Below, one piece after another: positions 24,803-36,360 of a DNA stretch of 64,000 nucleotides. The DNA lies in the NCBI RefSeq assembly GCF_000711695.1, contig NW_013546944.1, positions 1-64,000 of the forward strand. Reading direction: 5' to 3'. The notes under the pieces are model-generated. The model ran no database searches. It had not been told where the DNA came from and was given only the letters and a program-made list of their open reading frames with translations. This DNA comes from Tilletiaria anomala UBC 951 (lineage: Eukaryota > Basidiomycota > Exobasidiomycetes > Georgefischeriales > Tilletiariaceae). The translations under genes and the position numbers were made by a program. Positions within the stretch are counted from its first letter, which is position 1. Each line of letters opens with the position of its first letter.

Positions 24803-25520
24803 TCAACCGCGCTGAGGTTGCGCTGCCTGTAGGAAAGGATACACCTGAATCTGAGCTGGGTCCCACACATTTGCTTTCGAGTACGGGTCCCGAGCGATGC
24901 GCTCCCGCGCTTCGGTGATGTTCTGCGAAAATGTGGCACGTGAAAAGAAATATTGAAAAAGTGCAAGATGCTGGGGTCAGGTGCAGACCTTGGAGCAGAA
25001 GGAGATCGCTGGGCAGCTCACCTCGGCGAGAACGATCAGGCAGCTTCCACACAGCGCGCTGGGCGGGCCGGAGTCGTCGAGCTCGTCCCAGTCCTTGGAC
25101 AAAAGTGCACCTCCTAACTCTGACATGACATTTAGTGTTAGTACGCTACATGTCACGCCTACGTTTGCCTCGAAAGCTCGACTCACCGATTCGACCGGCC
25201 TTCTTTCCTCGCGCGGCTTCGTCCAGATGCTGCTGCCTCACCTCTAGTCGTCGCTGAAGTGCCTCTGCAGCATTGTAGTCAGGCAAGATGCACAGGTAAC
25301 GCCTCAGCTTTCCCTGCTGCTCTGCTTCCGCATTCAGCGGATCAGACCACGCTGGTGCACCACTGTCAGCGGCAGATGTGGCTGCAGAGGAGGACATGGT
25401 GCGGAATGCAAGCGGAGAGAAGGATGGCGAGGGGCGTGCTGCTGCAAAGCGCAAAAAGTGGGTTTTCGGTACAGCTGTGCGCGGAGAAGAACTGAAGGGA
25501 CGAAGCGCCAGGTGGATCAT
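24803..25520 (-). CDS. YCII-related (YciI-like) domain protein
   Basis: A small alpha/beta ferredoxin-like protein of the YCII family, whose biochemical role is poorly known. Three exons (25520-25187, 25119-25022, 24922-24803) join in phase to 183 residues. The domain starts KLRRYLCILPDYNAAEALQR, the beta-strand and helix typical of the family, with DEAARGKKAGRIG where relatives have the H-x(n)-G-x-I turn. It goes on to ELGGALLS..GSCLIVLAE and ITEARERIARDPYSKANVWD, the conserved D-P-Y-x(4)-W/V-W segment. The ATG at 25520 gives an Arg/Ser/Phe-rich, acid-free leader (RPFSSSPRTAVPKTHFLRF) that looks like a mitochondrial presequence. Starting at the second ATG, 25397, would give a 142-residue cytosolic form. 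Dual localisation by alternative start is an inference. Confidence 0.82.
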
Positions 25521-27721
25521 CGGAGGACGGGCGTTGTCAGATAGACAGGCAAGAAGCCCTTGGAGCAAGGGGCAGCCTTTGTAAAGCAGCCAGATCAAGG
25601 TGAATGTATGGCAGACCGCGAAGAGGTGCTTACCATGGAAAGGTCGGAGATGGAGCGATGGAACGTGCAAGAAGACGATGGGATGCGTCGTTGATGAAGC
25701 GATGGAGCAACGCTGCATCCGTGATCCGTTGGATTGATCGCCAGGCACTTGCCAGTCCACAGCCAATAAGGCTTTAGTGCGGGGAAGAAAAAGGTGCGGT
25801 AGTGACGCATGCGGACGTTGCAACCCTATATGAGCCTTTTTATTTTTATATAATTTAATTATCTCTTTGCCCTCACTTCCTCGCCCACATTCACACATGC
25901 ACAGACTACAGACGTGTAACGATGGACGGAAAGCGCGCGTCCCTACTAATAAGGGAAAAAGCCATGCTGTACCTGCGTTCGTTCCATCCGCAGTCTTGTT
26001 GAGTGGTACTGCAGCCTGTCGTTAACGCCTCAGCGCTCAGCTTTCGAAAGGTATGGTCGACCACTTGGTCGTTTGACGTGAGCAAATAAATGGTCCGGAC
26101 ATACGCGTCCCGCGAACTTCCTGAACACATATGTATATTGCATATATGAGCTCTTCAGTGTATAGGGTGGTATCCGGGGGTTAGCTTTGGAAGCCGAGTG
26201 GATGCTGCTGGAGGAGTGAGCGGAGTGTCTTACAACGCACTCAAACGCAGCCAGGGTCATCTACGTAATCTGAAAATCACCACGTGAAAGATACGACGCC
26301 ACCCGCAACAGAACCCGGAGCAATCAGCGCTCGTCGGAACAAGTCCGCTTCGAAGGAGGTGCGGCGGAGATGCTGATCGTTGCTTCGAACGATGTGTTAC
26401 GAGACTGGGACGGAAGCAGGGAGGTGGATGGCAAGTCGCAACAGATCGCGGCGGCGAGGGGGTCCGCATGCGGACGAGTCCACCTCGAATGCTCTCATGG
26501 AATTCGACAGGGACGACAGGGCTGAAAAATGCTGCGTACAATCACGTCCATACATGTTTCGCACTCGAGATTTGTGCAATCTCTCGGCCGAGATCCTTAT
26601 CTTTCGCGAACCCTCGCCAAGGGCTTGTGAATGCGACTGCAGCAACAGGCGAGGAAAGCAAACTCTTTGATCAGGCACAGACAGGGGTGACTGCATAGCG
26701 CCTGTGTGTGAGAGCAGGTTGGCTGGGGAAACTAGCACCCACAGGTAAACCCTCTTATCTTTCGTGAGGCTGGGAGCGAGACCTCTGGCGAGATGAGACT
26801 GGCAAGCGCACGCTCCTTGCCGACTGGGAGCTTCTCTCTCCTCTGCTACTGCTATTGCTTCTGCTGTCAGCACAGGCCGCGGATGGCTTCACGGACAACC
26901 GGTGCGACACCACCGAAAGCAGGATGGACAGATGGAACCGCCTGCAAGCAGCGACAGCGCCTGCCCAAATCAATCCTTTGGTCTTGGTGCATGAAGCCAG
27001 AGTAAGAGAACCGTGCGAAAAAACCCAACCCCACGAACAAAACGACCTATGTGCTTGGGTCCCTCGCTGGTATGTACGTATAAACGTGGCCTGGCAGTTC
27101 CTGGGTCTTCTGCGCTTGCTCTGACAGTGGCGCGTGGGATCTGGGCAGCGCAGTGTGTGTGTGTGTGTGTGTGTGATGAGGGTTGGAGGATGGCATGGGG
27201 CATTTCACACAGTCGGTCATAGGTTTCGTTATCTATGACTCCTGTCGAGTGAGCATCAGCGGCGCAAAGTCGACCCGGACACGACGCCATGAGTGTATGA
27301 AAATGACGGGCACACGGTGCGAGGAAAAGAGAGAGCTTGTGTCAGAGTGGGCGTGCGACACGGGCGAAAGGGGGCAAGCGGCAATACATCTTACAAATCC
27401 GATCCCCATTCTCGCTGCGGCTGAATCAGGGTGACTTGATACCTGCCCTATGGAATAAAATGCGCTCCACAGCGAACATATAAAGCATCTGCCCCTCCAC
27501 CTCCAACCCTCGGCTCCCCCCTAACCCTTGGCTTCAACTCCCTCCCCTTTCCTTTCATTTTCTTTCCCGGCCCGTGCTCCGTCGTCCCCTCGCTCGTCTG
27601 GCCTTGTTTGCTGCCAGAAGGCAACCCTCCGCCTACTGTGCGCTCGCGCTTCCCGTTTGTGGCGCTCTTGCTTCCACCCTGCGCGAGGCGTCTGCATCGT
27701 CGCAGAGACATTTGGCCCAAC
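25521..27721. promoter_or_regulatory. long intergenic region upstream of the ammonium transporter
   Basis: This 2.2-kb gap lies between divergent YCII and ammonium transporter genes. Two CTTATC elements (GATAAG on the minus strand) are at 26596-26601 and 26754-26759, about 1 kb before the transporter ATG. Fungal nitrogen regulators of the GATA family bind this core, but two copies in 2.2 kb can arise by chance. A (GT)n run spans 27153-27175, a CATATAAAG TATA-like box lies near 27477-27485, and a pyrimidine-rich tract at 27536-27572 is typical of strongly expressed fungal promoters. An AT-rich stretch at 25838-25862 lies upstream of the YCII gene. Confidence 0.45.
27153..27175. repeat. (GT)n microsatellite
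   Basis: An uninterrupted GT dinucleotide run of about eleven units in the intergenic region upstream of the ammonium transporter. Confidence 0.9.
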
Positions 27722-29367
27722 ATGGTCAACTCGACATTGACCCCCGAGCACAACATTGCCACCACGATCGATGGCACCGAGTACATTGTGAGCGAGCCAC
27801 CCTCCCCTGCCTCTACCCGCCTGGATGACGCTTTCCGTATAATCGTTGACATGGCACTTGCATTGCGAAACGATCACAGTACAACCTGGGCGACATCGCC
27901 TGGATCATCGTGGCCACCGCCCTGGTCATGATCATGATCCCAGGCCTCGGCTTCTTCTACGCCGGCTTGCTGCGACGAAAGAACGCGCTGGCGATGATCT
28001 GGATGTCGATGTGCGTCTTTGCTGTCGTCAGCATCGAGTGGTTCTTCTGGGGCTTCTCGCTAGCATTCAGCGAAAAGGCCGGCCCATTCATCGGCAACCT
28101 CGACCACTTTGGCCTGATGAACGTCGACATCCAGCCGTCAGTCGGAGGCTCGACGATCCCCTCGCTGCTCTACTGCATTTATCAGATGATGTTCGCCGCC
28201 ATCACGCCCGTCATTGCATGCGGTGCTTTCGCGGACCGTGCGCGCCTTGGCCCCATCCTCGTCTTTGCGTTCTGTTGGTCGACCATCGTGTATAACCCGA
28301 TCGGTGAGTTGCATACCGCGCCACATTCTTGGACTCCCCCTCCCCCTTTTTTCTTTTGAGCCAATGCAGGGCTGATTCGTCCTCTCCCAAAATTCTCAGC
28401 CAACTGGACATGGAACGTTGGAAACGGCTGGGTCAACAAACTGGGAGGCCTCGACTTTGCCGGGGGCACGCCCGTGCACATTTCCTCGGGTACCGCCGCG
28501 CTCGCCATCTCGATCTTCCTCGGCAAGCGCCACGGCTACGGCACGGACACGCTCGCCTACCGACCGTACAATGTCTCGTACGTCGTCCTTGGTACGGTCT
28601 TCCTCCTCTTTGGGTGGTACGGATTCAACGGCGGCAGCGCGCTCGGCGCCAACCTTCGCGCAGTCCAGGCGATCATGGTGACCAACACGGCTGCATGCAT
28701 GGGTGGCCTGACGTGGATGTTCTGGGACTGGCGCCTGGAGCGCAAGTGGTCCGCCGTCGGCTTCTGCTCCGGCGTCATCTCGGGCCTTGTCGCCATCACA
28801 CCCGCGTCTGGCTACGTCGGCACGCCCGCGTCGATCGCATTCGGCTTTGTTGGCGCGACGGCATGCAACTTTGCCACGGGCCTCAAGTCGCTCATCAAGG
28901 TCGACGACTCGCTCGACATTTTCGCCGCGCACGCCGTAGGCGGCATCGTCGGCAATCTCATGACTGGCCTCTTTGCCGACAACCGCGTCGCTTCCTTTGA
29001 CGGCTCGGCGCTCATTCCCGGCGGCTGGATCAACCACCACTACATCCAGCTGGCAATCCAGCTGCTTGACTGCGTCACCGGCCTCGCCTGGTCGTTTATC
29101 GTGACCATGATCCTCCTTTTCATCATCGACCGCATCCCCGGCTTGCACTTCCGCTGCACCGAGGACGAGGAAATCCTCGGTATCGACCTCGCGCAGATCG
29201 GCGAGGAGGTGCAGTACGTCCCCATCGCGTCGGACCTCTCGTCCGAAGAGCGCGCCAACATGGATATTGGCGCTAAGATGCAGCACACGCCAAGCGATTC
29301 GTCACATGGCGAAAAGATCCCGGAAGACCTCGAGGCTGCACAGCAAGTTTCGATGCAAGCGCAATGA
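27722..29367 (+). CDS. ammonium transporter, Mep2/Amt type
   Basis: A plasma-membrane ammonium permease. Three exons (27722-27787, 27880-28303, 28400-29367) join in phase to 485 residues. The extracellular N-terminus leads into YNLGDIAWIIVATALVMIMI (TM1) and PGLGFFYAGLLRRKN, the hallmark after TM1. The signature DFAGGTPVHISSGTAAL includes the first pore histidine, and the second is in HAVGGIVGNLMTG. Both members of the twin-His pair are therefore present, as in Amt, Mep2 and the smut Ump2; yeast Mep1 and Mep3 have Glu at the first site. The cytosolic tail begins EDEEILGIDLAQIGEEV, the regulatory C-terminal motif, and ends in a Ser/Glu-rich stretch. Mep2-type proteins are high-affinity carriers and, in dimorphic fungi, are linked to the nitrogen-starvation filament response. 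That role is an inference here. Confidence 0.96.
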
Positions 29368-29837
29368 AAAGCGAAACCGAACCCTCGTCGGCTTGTCTCT
29401 CCCACACCCGTGGGTTCTCTCGCCATTGCAAATTGGCCACGTGCATACCCGGCCTCGCAGTTTTCTCTCTTTGAACGTTTCCTCGCATTTTCTATTTGGG
29501 CCGAGTTTTTTCTCCTTTTTACCCATTTTTGGCATTTCCCCGCTGAGCATTGTACACAAGCATTGGCGCCCACGTTTGTTGATAGATGAAGCACAGAAGA
29601 AGAAAGTAAATAAGTGCAGTCGTTTCAAATTGGAATGTACCGCATTAACTATACATGCACTGAGCGAGTGTGCCTGATCCTTAATGCGGTTCACCATCTC
29701 GGCTCCCGCGAGTCTTTTTTAAGTAAACATCGCACGCGAATCTGCGGGCTGCATGGTAGAAACGTCAAGGCAGCTGGTGGTGTGTGCGTCTCTTGCGACG
29801 ATGGGATGCAGAGCTCCTAGATACCAATGAGAGGAGA
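29368..29837. other. convergent 3' intergenic region
   Basis: This 470-bp spacer lies between the 3' ends of the ammonium transporter and the EOS1-like gene. It is T-rich just after the transporter stop (29460-29540), as expected of a 3' untranslated region. No gene was seen. Confidence 0.4.
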
Positions 29838-32518
29838 CTATACGGCATCGGCCAGCAGGACCCACATGGTCAGGTAGCTCATGATAGCCAGCGGCAGCAG
29901 GTTCCTGCGGACTGCCACGTCCCAATGGAACACTCTGCGGCTGGTCACCTGCATCTTCTGCCTGCGAGCGCGTGCGCGCCTCCGCGCCGCTCGGAGGCGC
30001 AGCTTATTTAGCTTGGCGAGGTGACGCACATGCACGGCGCGAGCTGCGGCGCGCGCGCGTGCGCGCGTCAAAGCAATCGCACGGTCCGAGCGAAGTGCCG
30101 CAGGTGCAGGTGCATGCACAAAGGCGTCGTGTGGTAGGTGGCCATTGCGCCTGGCAGCGCCTCTGCCTTCGCTCGTCAAGCTCGCGAGCGCTGCGTCGGC
30201 TGCGCGGAACTCTTCCAGCAAGCTGTCCTCCTCCTGCTGATCCTCCGAGTCGGTCTCCTCCGACTCGTCAAGCTCCGTGTTGCCCGGCTCGCCCATGATC
30301 AGCTTGAAGAGCCTGGAGCTGCCCTTGCCGATCCCACGGCCGCCACGGCGAAGAAGTCCATCCGAGGCGGACGCGTCATCGTCCGGGAGCGGCATATCGG
30401 CAATGTTGCTGGTCACCCACCGGGCGACGACGTCCGAGAACGCCGATGTGGACGCGATGACAACCCATGCTCCGAGCGGCTGCTTGGGGCCAAAGACAAA
30501 GAGTGTCAGCCGTACGAGTGGCCAGCAGATCGACTGCAAGGCGAGAAGACGGATGAGGGATGGAAGCAGAGAATAGTAGAGCAGCCATCTTCGCAAGAGC
30601 AAGGTGGTGAACGAGAGCGCGTAGAAAGCGGTACCCAGACTCTGCAACGACCCGAGATGCGATGCTTTAGAATCAGCCTTTGCGTTGCTAACCCTGCAGT
30701 GTGATGCGGACTTACCCAAAGACAAGAGACAAAGAAGTCGAGCGGTCCCGGATCTCTACGGTCGCCTAGTCTCCTCAAGTCTTGTTGTTGCAGCGCCAGA
30801 ACAACCGAGTTGCGTAAAAGCCAAAATGTGCCTAGCAGACCAGGCACGGCGGCGAGTAGGCGCAGGGGATGGAGGAGGATGAGCAGGACAAGAACGTCAT
30901 CTTCTGCGCCCCCGGCCTTGCTATCCCCTGCGAACGCGCTGGCAGCGCCGCCATCCCCTCCAAATTCAGACATCATGTCTGCGCCTTCTCCGCCACTGGT
31001 GACGCCATCGAAATGGCTATCTGCATCGCTGCGCATGCTGTCGGGCGACAAGTCGTCGCCGAGGCTCGTCGCTGTCGCTCTTCGGTGGCCGAGATCACCA
31101 GTCTGCCCCGGCGCTGGCAGTTCGCGCCCAGTGGCGACTGGGGTCAGGCTAACCATGCGAGACATGCTCGCTCCATCGTGGCTCGCAGCTCTCCGGCGAC
31201 GCCTGCTGCGGTACTCCGTGACGCCCTGGCGTTCTTCTGGCCTGATATTAGGATCCAGCGCACCTCGTTCGTCGCCTTCATCACCTGCGTGCCGCCTCCG
31301 ACGTCGCAGATCCGAGCCATTGAGGCTCACACAGAGCGCATCGGTCGGAGCGCGCTGCTCGTCATCCGACGGCGGAGCTGTCATAGTATCGCGGTTATGG
31401 TGCGGAAGGAAGCCAGGTTGCAGGGAAGATTGCGGCGGCGAGTATGGAGGCGGCACGTCGTTGAGGGGTAGTTGAGAGGGGCTTTGCGTGGTGTGCTGCA
31501 AGCCAAGGGTTGCAGCGTGGGCACGAGCCGCTTCGAGCCAGCGGATGGCCGCTCCATCGCTGTGGGAAGCTGATGCAGAGGGTAGGTGTGGGTTGTGCAC
31601 AGTGAGGAAAGAGGGAGTGGTTACGGCAGCGGCGCCAAAGTACCCGGCGTTTGCAGCGGCTACGGCAGCGGCTGCGTTACTATAATCGAAGGAAGATGAC
31701 GGCTGCGTCGAGCTGTGAAACGGTGTGTGGATAGGGGAAAAGCTGTGCGCTAGACGCTGAAGCTCGCCAAGATGAGGACTGGATCGAACCCGAGGAGGGG
31801 GCACCACGCGGATCCCCGCGCCGTTTAGTCCAGCAGGAGTCGGGCCGTCCAGGTCCAGGTCCAGGTAGTCTGCTGCCGCAGAGGACGATGGCGTGGAGGG
31901 CCGGGTCGAAGAGCGACTGCCTCTTCCGCTTCCACTTGAGAGATGCGCGGCTGACGGTAGTTGAGATTCTTGATGCGCATGGGACGACGCTGAGGAGTTT
32001 GCACGGCCACGTACTCGCGGTTTGCGAGGCCGCGAGCTGTTACCCTCGTCCCTGCGGCGCCCAGACGAGGATGTAGACGGGGCTGCAATGGTTGGCCGCT
32101 CGAATCCTCGCTCTGGCGAGCTGTCCCTCGGCGATGGCGGAGCATTCGTGCTGGCCGGGGTGAAGCCTGAGCCGATATGCCATGTCCACGAACGCGACCG
32201 GTCTCGCGAGCGCCTCGCCTGTTGTCCTGTCTGAGCTTGCTCGAGCGCTACGGCAGAGCGATGAAGCGCACGTGCGGTGTCTTCGGTGGAAGCAAAGGTC
32301 GCGAGGGTCATTCCGTGGCCGGCATGGCTGTTTTTGTCTCTGTCGTCCGCAGCAACGATGGAACGACTCTTCGATGTCTGTCTGGATCTTCGCTTTCTGT
32401 TGGAGCTCTGCGTACTCTTGATGGATATGTACGAATCCGAGTCTCTGCTGGAGGAGCTGTCGGCTTGCTCCCCCGCTGCTGTGGCTTCTAGAGCTGATGC
32501 AGAAGATGGCGTCAACAT
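29838..32518 (-). CDS. EOS1-like ER membrane protein with long disordered N-terminus
   Basis: The C-terminal membrane part resembles fungal Eos1, an ER protein linked to N-glycosylation and stress tolerance. Two exons (about 32518-30716 and 30641-29838) join in phase; from the ATG at 32518 the product is 868 residues. The frame stays open upstream past 32692, so an earlier start through an unseen 5' exon is possible. The first 580 or so residues are Ser/Arg/Pro-rich with no domain. Membrane segments follow: LVLLILLHPLRLLAAVPGLL, then across the intron ALSFTTLLLRRWLLYYSL, LIRLLALQSICWPLVRLTLF, and LGAWVVIASTSAFSDVVARW leading to VTSNI. A basic Arg/Ala-rich loop precedes the last segment, FHWDVAVRRNLLPLAIMSYL. 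The order RW-LL-Y, P/S-x-IRLL, then a last block before a terminal hydrophobic helix fits my memory of the Eos1 family. I am less sure of the name than of the topology. Confidence 0.6.
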
Positions 32519-32692
32519 CGGCCTCCTCGATGGGCCAGCATCTGCATCCTGGTAGCCTTGCGAGGCAGCAACGAAGCTGCCATTGCGAGCAGGTCTGACA
32601 GCAGCGGGGGCGCCCGGCGGCGGCGATGGGCTCGGAGCTGAGCGGGAAACGATGGGGAAGGAATGGGCGCTAGGCGGAGCGAGCGTGTGCAA

Positions 32693-34448
32693 AGCGAGGG
32701 AGGAGGCCCTGCTGGAAGACCTGGAAAGTTCTATGGCGGCCGCGTCCGGGCTCGACGGACGGAGTGGTATTGGCGACTCCAGTTTGCCGATGATCGGAGT
32801 GGTCTCCCTTCTCGAGTACTGTATAATGACAGGTCCGTATGCCAGTCTAAAGAAACTCGAGGGAAGAGTCGTGGTATCAAACGAGATATGGCAGTGACAT
32901 TCGAGCCGCGAGCACTAATTCAGGGATGGCCCGAGCTGTTGGATGAGCCTGGCAAGCCTCGCACGTTTGTACGCCTGCTTGCTTGGAACTTCGTAGTCCC
33001 GAGGGAGGGTGAAGGGGGGGTATGTGCAAGGGTATATATGTGTTTGCTACCTCTCCCAGGAACGACACACCCTGTATGGACACGTTGACAGCAGCCTGGC
33101 CATTATGTTCATTGTCAATGCGTGTACCACGTATGCAAAGCTCTAATTGAATGGAATGGTCGAGCTTTGCATACGTACGGAGGAGAGGATGCGCCACAGG
33201 GCACTGCGACAGTCGCGCAGCTGCACCGCAGGCCACCAATACAGGGAGTTGGACGAGATTTATTCAAGGGCACCTCGGAAGAAACCCCCAGGCCCGTTGC
33301 TGTGGCCGATGGAGATATACCACCCTGCATTCCCAGTCCAACCTGCGTTGCATCGGCCGGGTAGAAGACCCTGCTGAGAACATGCTAGATGCGGCACTTC
33401 AGCAAGGACCGCGACAGATCGATGTGCATCATGCTTGGTAGATGTCTGCGCCGCCCCTGCTCGCAAGGTGGATGAACGTCTGCTCGTCATCTCTCTTGAG
33501 CGCAGTGCAAATATGTAGATCTGTCGGCTGCACCATTTCAAAGTTCAAACCGTTCTTTGTGCTAACCGTTCGTCGGCGCTTTCATCAATGATTATCGAAT
33601 GTTTCGGCTCGCGAAGCCACGCAGTGTTAGACAAACAAATCTAAACGGGCAGAACAGAAACAGCCTTCTGGCGTTCCGCAATGCTCTTGCTGCTGGTTTA
33701 GACCTGTTCAGATTCAGGTGTAGCGCCTCCCCACATCACGCTGATATCAGAAACTTGACTTCATATGCTTTGCAAAGCTATGGACCAAGTGCACATTGCA
33801 TGTTAGTCTTCAAGTTCGGCCGAGCGCAGCTGGACGTAGCTGGTGGTTGCAGACGACCAAATTTATCTGGAATTCATCTGAGCGCAAGTGCTTGGCCACG
33901 CAGTCATGCATCTGTATCCGCGACGCAGCGCAGGGAGCAGGGTGATGTTACTTCGTCAAAGTCAATGAGACGCCCATACCAGCCGCTGGTTTTGATGTGT
34001 CGAAGGCCGCTCCCCGTTGATCGTTCGCGGCGGTAGGTCGCGATGGACGGTCGTCCGGCTGTGGTCAACATACATGCGTGCGGAGCGACGCGGTCCCCAC
34101 TTTCCGTTGTATCCAGCCCTGGAAACCTATGTTGTAACCATGCCTCTCATAGCGCAAGGAACAAAGGTAAAACAAGGTTTCAAGTGTCGATACTAGGGAT
34201 ATTTCCTTCATGTAGGCGTATGAACGTACGGCGATGAGCCACACATGCATTACATTCTAGGGCAGCGCAGAGCACGTTTACGCCCAATCCCAATTCCTTC
34301 GCGAAGTGTAAGCGGGAACCGAAGGTTCTGCGAGAGGCTACCGCTCGTCTGCGTGTCGCGTGAGCCTTCGAAGTGACATTGACAGCTTCGATTCGGCCAT
34401 CCCGCTCCCCACCACACGATCCCTTATTGACGACTCGATTCGGATGCC
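32693..34448. other. intergenic region with inverted repeat, between divergent genes
   Basis: This holds the upstream region of the EOS1-like gene (TATATAT near 33033-33039 on the plus strand) and of ARH1. Its main structural element is the perfect inverted repeat at 33129-33176. No coding sequence was recognised. Several short open frames overlap each other on both strands. Confidence 0.4.
33129..33176. repeat. perfect 15-bp inverted repeat, 18-nt spacer
   Basis: The left arm is 33129-33143 (ACGTATGCAAAGCTC) and the right arm is its exact reverse complement at 33162-33176, with an 18-nt spacer between. As RNA it would form a stable 15-bp hairpin; as DNA it could be a dimeric protein-binding site. 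Nothing nearby identifies its use. Confidence 0.85.
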
Positions 34449-34473
34449 ATGCTCCCGTCTTTTAGGGCTCTAG
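34444..34473 (+). promoter_or_regulatory. overlapping upstream ORF at the ARH1 start
   Basis: An ATG at 34444 opens a nine-codon frame (MPCSRLLGL, stop TAG) that overlaps the ARH1 ATG at 34449 in another phase. The upstream ATG has C at position -3 and the main ATG has G, so leaky scanning would favour the main start. A regulatory effect is inferred, not shown. Confidence 0.5.
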
Positions 34474-36298
34474 CGGCTCAGCAAGCGCTGAAGCTCGCCG
34501 TCATCGGTGCCGGACCATCAGCGTTCTACGCTTCAGCGCGCGTTCTCTCCCACTTCCCTGCCGGCAAGGAAAATGAGTGTGACGTCGAGGTGCACATGTT
34601 CGAGCGTCTGCCGACACCACATGGGCTGGTTCGGTATGGTGTAGCGCCAGACCATCCGGAAGTCAAGGTTCGTTCATGTTGTGCATCATTTAGCCCAAGC
34701 TCGTCGAGGCTGTGCAAAGGCTCACAGCAGCTCTCATCCTGTCGGCTTGGCAGAACGTAGAACATAAGTTCGCAGAGGTCGCAAAAGATCCTCGCTTTCA
34801 TTTCTATGGCAACGTCAATGTTGGACACAGTCCGACAACCTCGGCAGCTGCTTATCCGCTTGCAAACCATGTCCCTCTCTCCTCACTCTTGCCACATTAC
34901 ACCCACGTCCTCTTTGCATACGGCAGCTCGCTTGCTCGTCCGCTGGGCATTCCAGGGTCCGCCCCGGGAGAGTTGGCAAACGTGCACTCCGCCCTCGACT
35001 TCGTGAATTGGTACAATGGCCACCCCGTCGCACATGATCCTAGCCTTCGGCGAGCAGGCGCTGCGTCATTTGAGTCTTTCGCCTCGCACGGACGGTCGTT
35101 GGAGCACATGACCATCATTGGTGCAGGCAATGTCGCGCTTGATGTTGCGCGTATCGTCCTGCGCGCTTCATGTAGCGGCTTGCAAGGCAGCGACACGCCG
35201 GCAGCGCGTGCCTACCTTGCCCAGTCAGACGTTCCCGAACCGGTCCTCGCAGCTCTGTCCCAGAGTCGCATAAACGAGGTGGACATTTTCGCTCGGAGAG
35301 GTCCAGCACATGTTGCATTCACCAACAAGGAGCTCCGGGAGATGATGGCGCTGCCAGGAATTTCCTTCCGCCCGGCTGACAAGACGCAACTCGATGAAGC
35401 GGAGCAGCTCGTCGAGCGCGCCGAACACGAGGGTACGGAAAGGGGGAGTGCAGAGGCAAAGTCTGGAGCAAGGGTCAAAATGCGCTTACTTTCGCTCTTG
35501 GCCAAAGGCAGTCAGACCAAGTACGATCCGGCGCGCGAGGGCAAGTCGTGGGGCCTCAATTTCTTCCGGGCGCCAGCAGCCCTGTCTGGGCCAAAAGTAC
35601 AAGATGGACCCGCAGGACCACCGAGACCCGTGAGGCAAGTCACCTGGAACCTCACGCAGCTCCCCAACCCGCGGCCGGTGGCAGCAGGCGCAGAAGCAAG
35701 TATCGTGCACGACAGCCGAGCATGGGGCAATCCCGCTCCGGTGAATGTGCCGGCAACAGGCGAGCAGGAAAAGAGGCCCACAGATCTTGTGATTTCAAGC
35801 ATTGGTTACCGGTCCGAGTCGATCGCCGAAGCTGCTGGCGACCATGATCTACCTTTCGACGACTCTCGCGCTGTCGTGCCCAATGAGGGTGGACGTGTCA
35901 CGACGTTGCCGCAAGGGAAAGTCGTGCCCGGGCACTACGTCTCTGGCTGGCTCGCCCGCGGGCCGGTGGGAGTCATCGCATCGACCATGTATGACGCCTA
36001 CTCTGTCGCCGATTTACTCGTGCAGGATTGGCAGCAGGGAGTCGCACAGGCTCATGGTGGCGCGGACGGCCTTCCGGCGGAACTGCGTCAGCCGACGCAC
36101 AAAGTGGTGACGTACAAGGACTGGCAACGGATAGACAGCATAGAAAAGGAGCGAGGCGCCAAGCTAGGCAAGCTTAGGGAGAAGATTCTCAGTGAGTTGA
36201 ATGTCCACTCGGGGTCTGGAAATACGTCTGACTCTGGCCGCCTCCGGCGATCTGCACTCCACACAGCCGTTCAAGAACTGCTTGAAGTGGCAAGCTAA
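34449..36298 (+). CDS. ARH1: NADPH:adrenodoxin/ferredoxin oxidoreductase, mitochondrial
   Basis: Transfers electrons from NADPH to mitochondrial ferredoxin for Fe-S cluster and heme A synthesis. Two exons (34449-34667 and 34754-36298) join in phase 0 to 587 residues. The junction restores GVAPDHPEVKNVEHKF, the classic motif of the family, although the donor is GTTCGT. The FAD-binding Rossmann motif VIGAGPSAFYAS is at residues 18-29, ERLPTPHGLVRYGVAPDHP is the next block, and the NADPH-binding motif IIGAGNVALDVARIVL is at about 194-209. Near the C-terminus GHYVSGWLARGPVGVIASTM matches the FAD/NADP-binding G-W-x-x-x-G-P-x-G-x-I-x-x-T block. The N-terminal leader is short (about 14 residues, with Arg and no acids). 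Yeast and human enzymes are near 490 residues; the extra length is in the middle and the C-terminus. A second ATG five bases upstream opens a short overlapping uORF. Confidence 0.94.
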
Positions 36299-36360
36299 TT
36301 GCAAACAAAATTGCATGCATACTCCAACTGTATCCTACAACACCGCCCTTGCTAGACACC

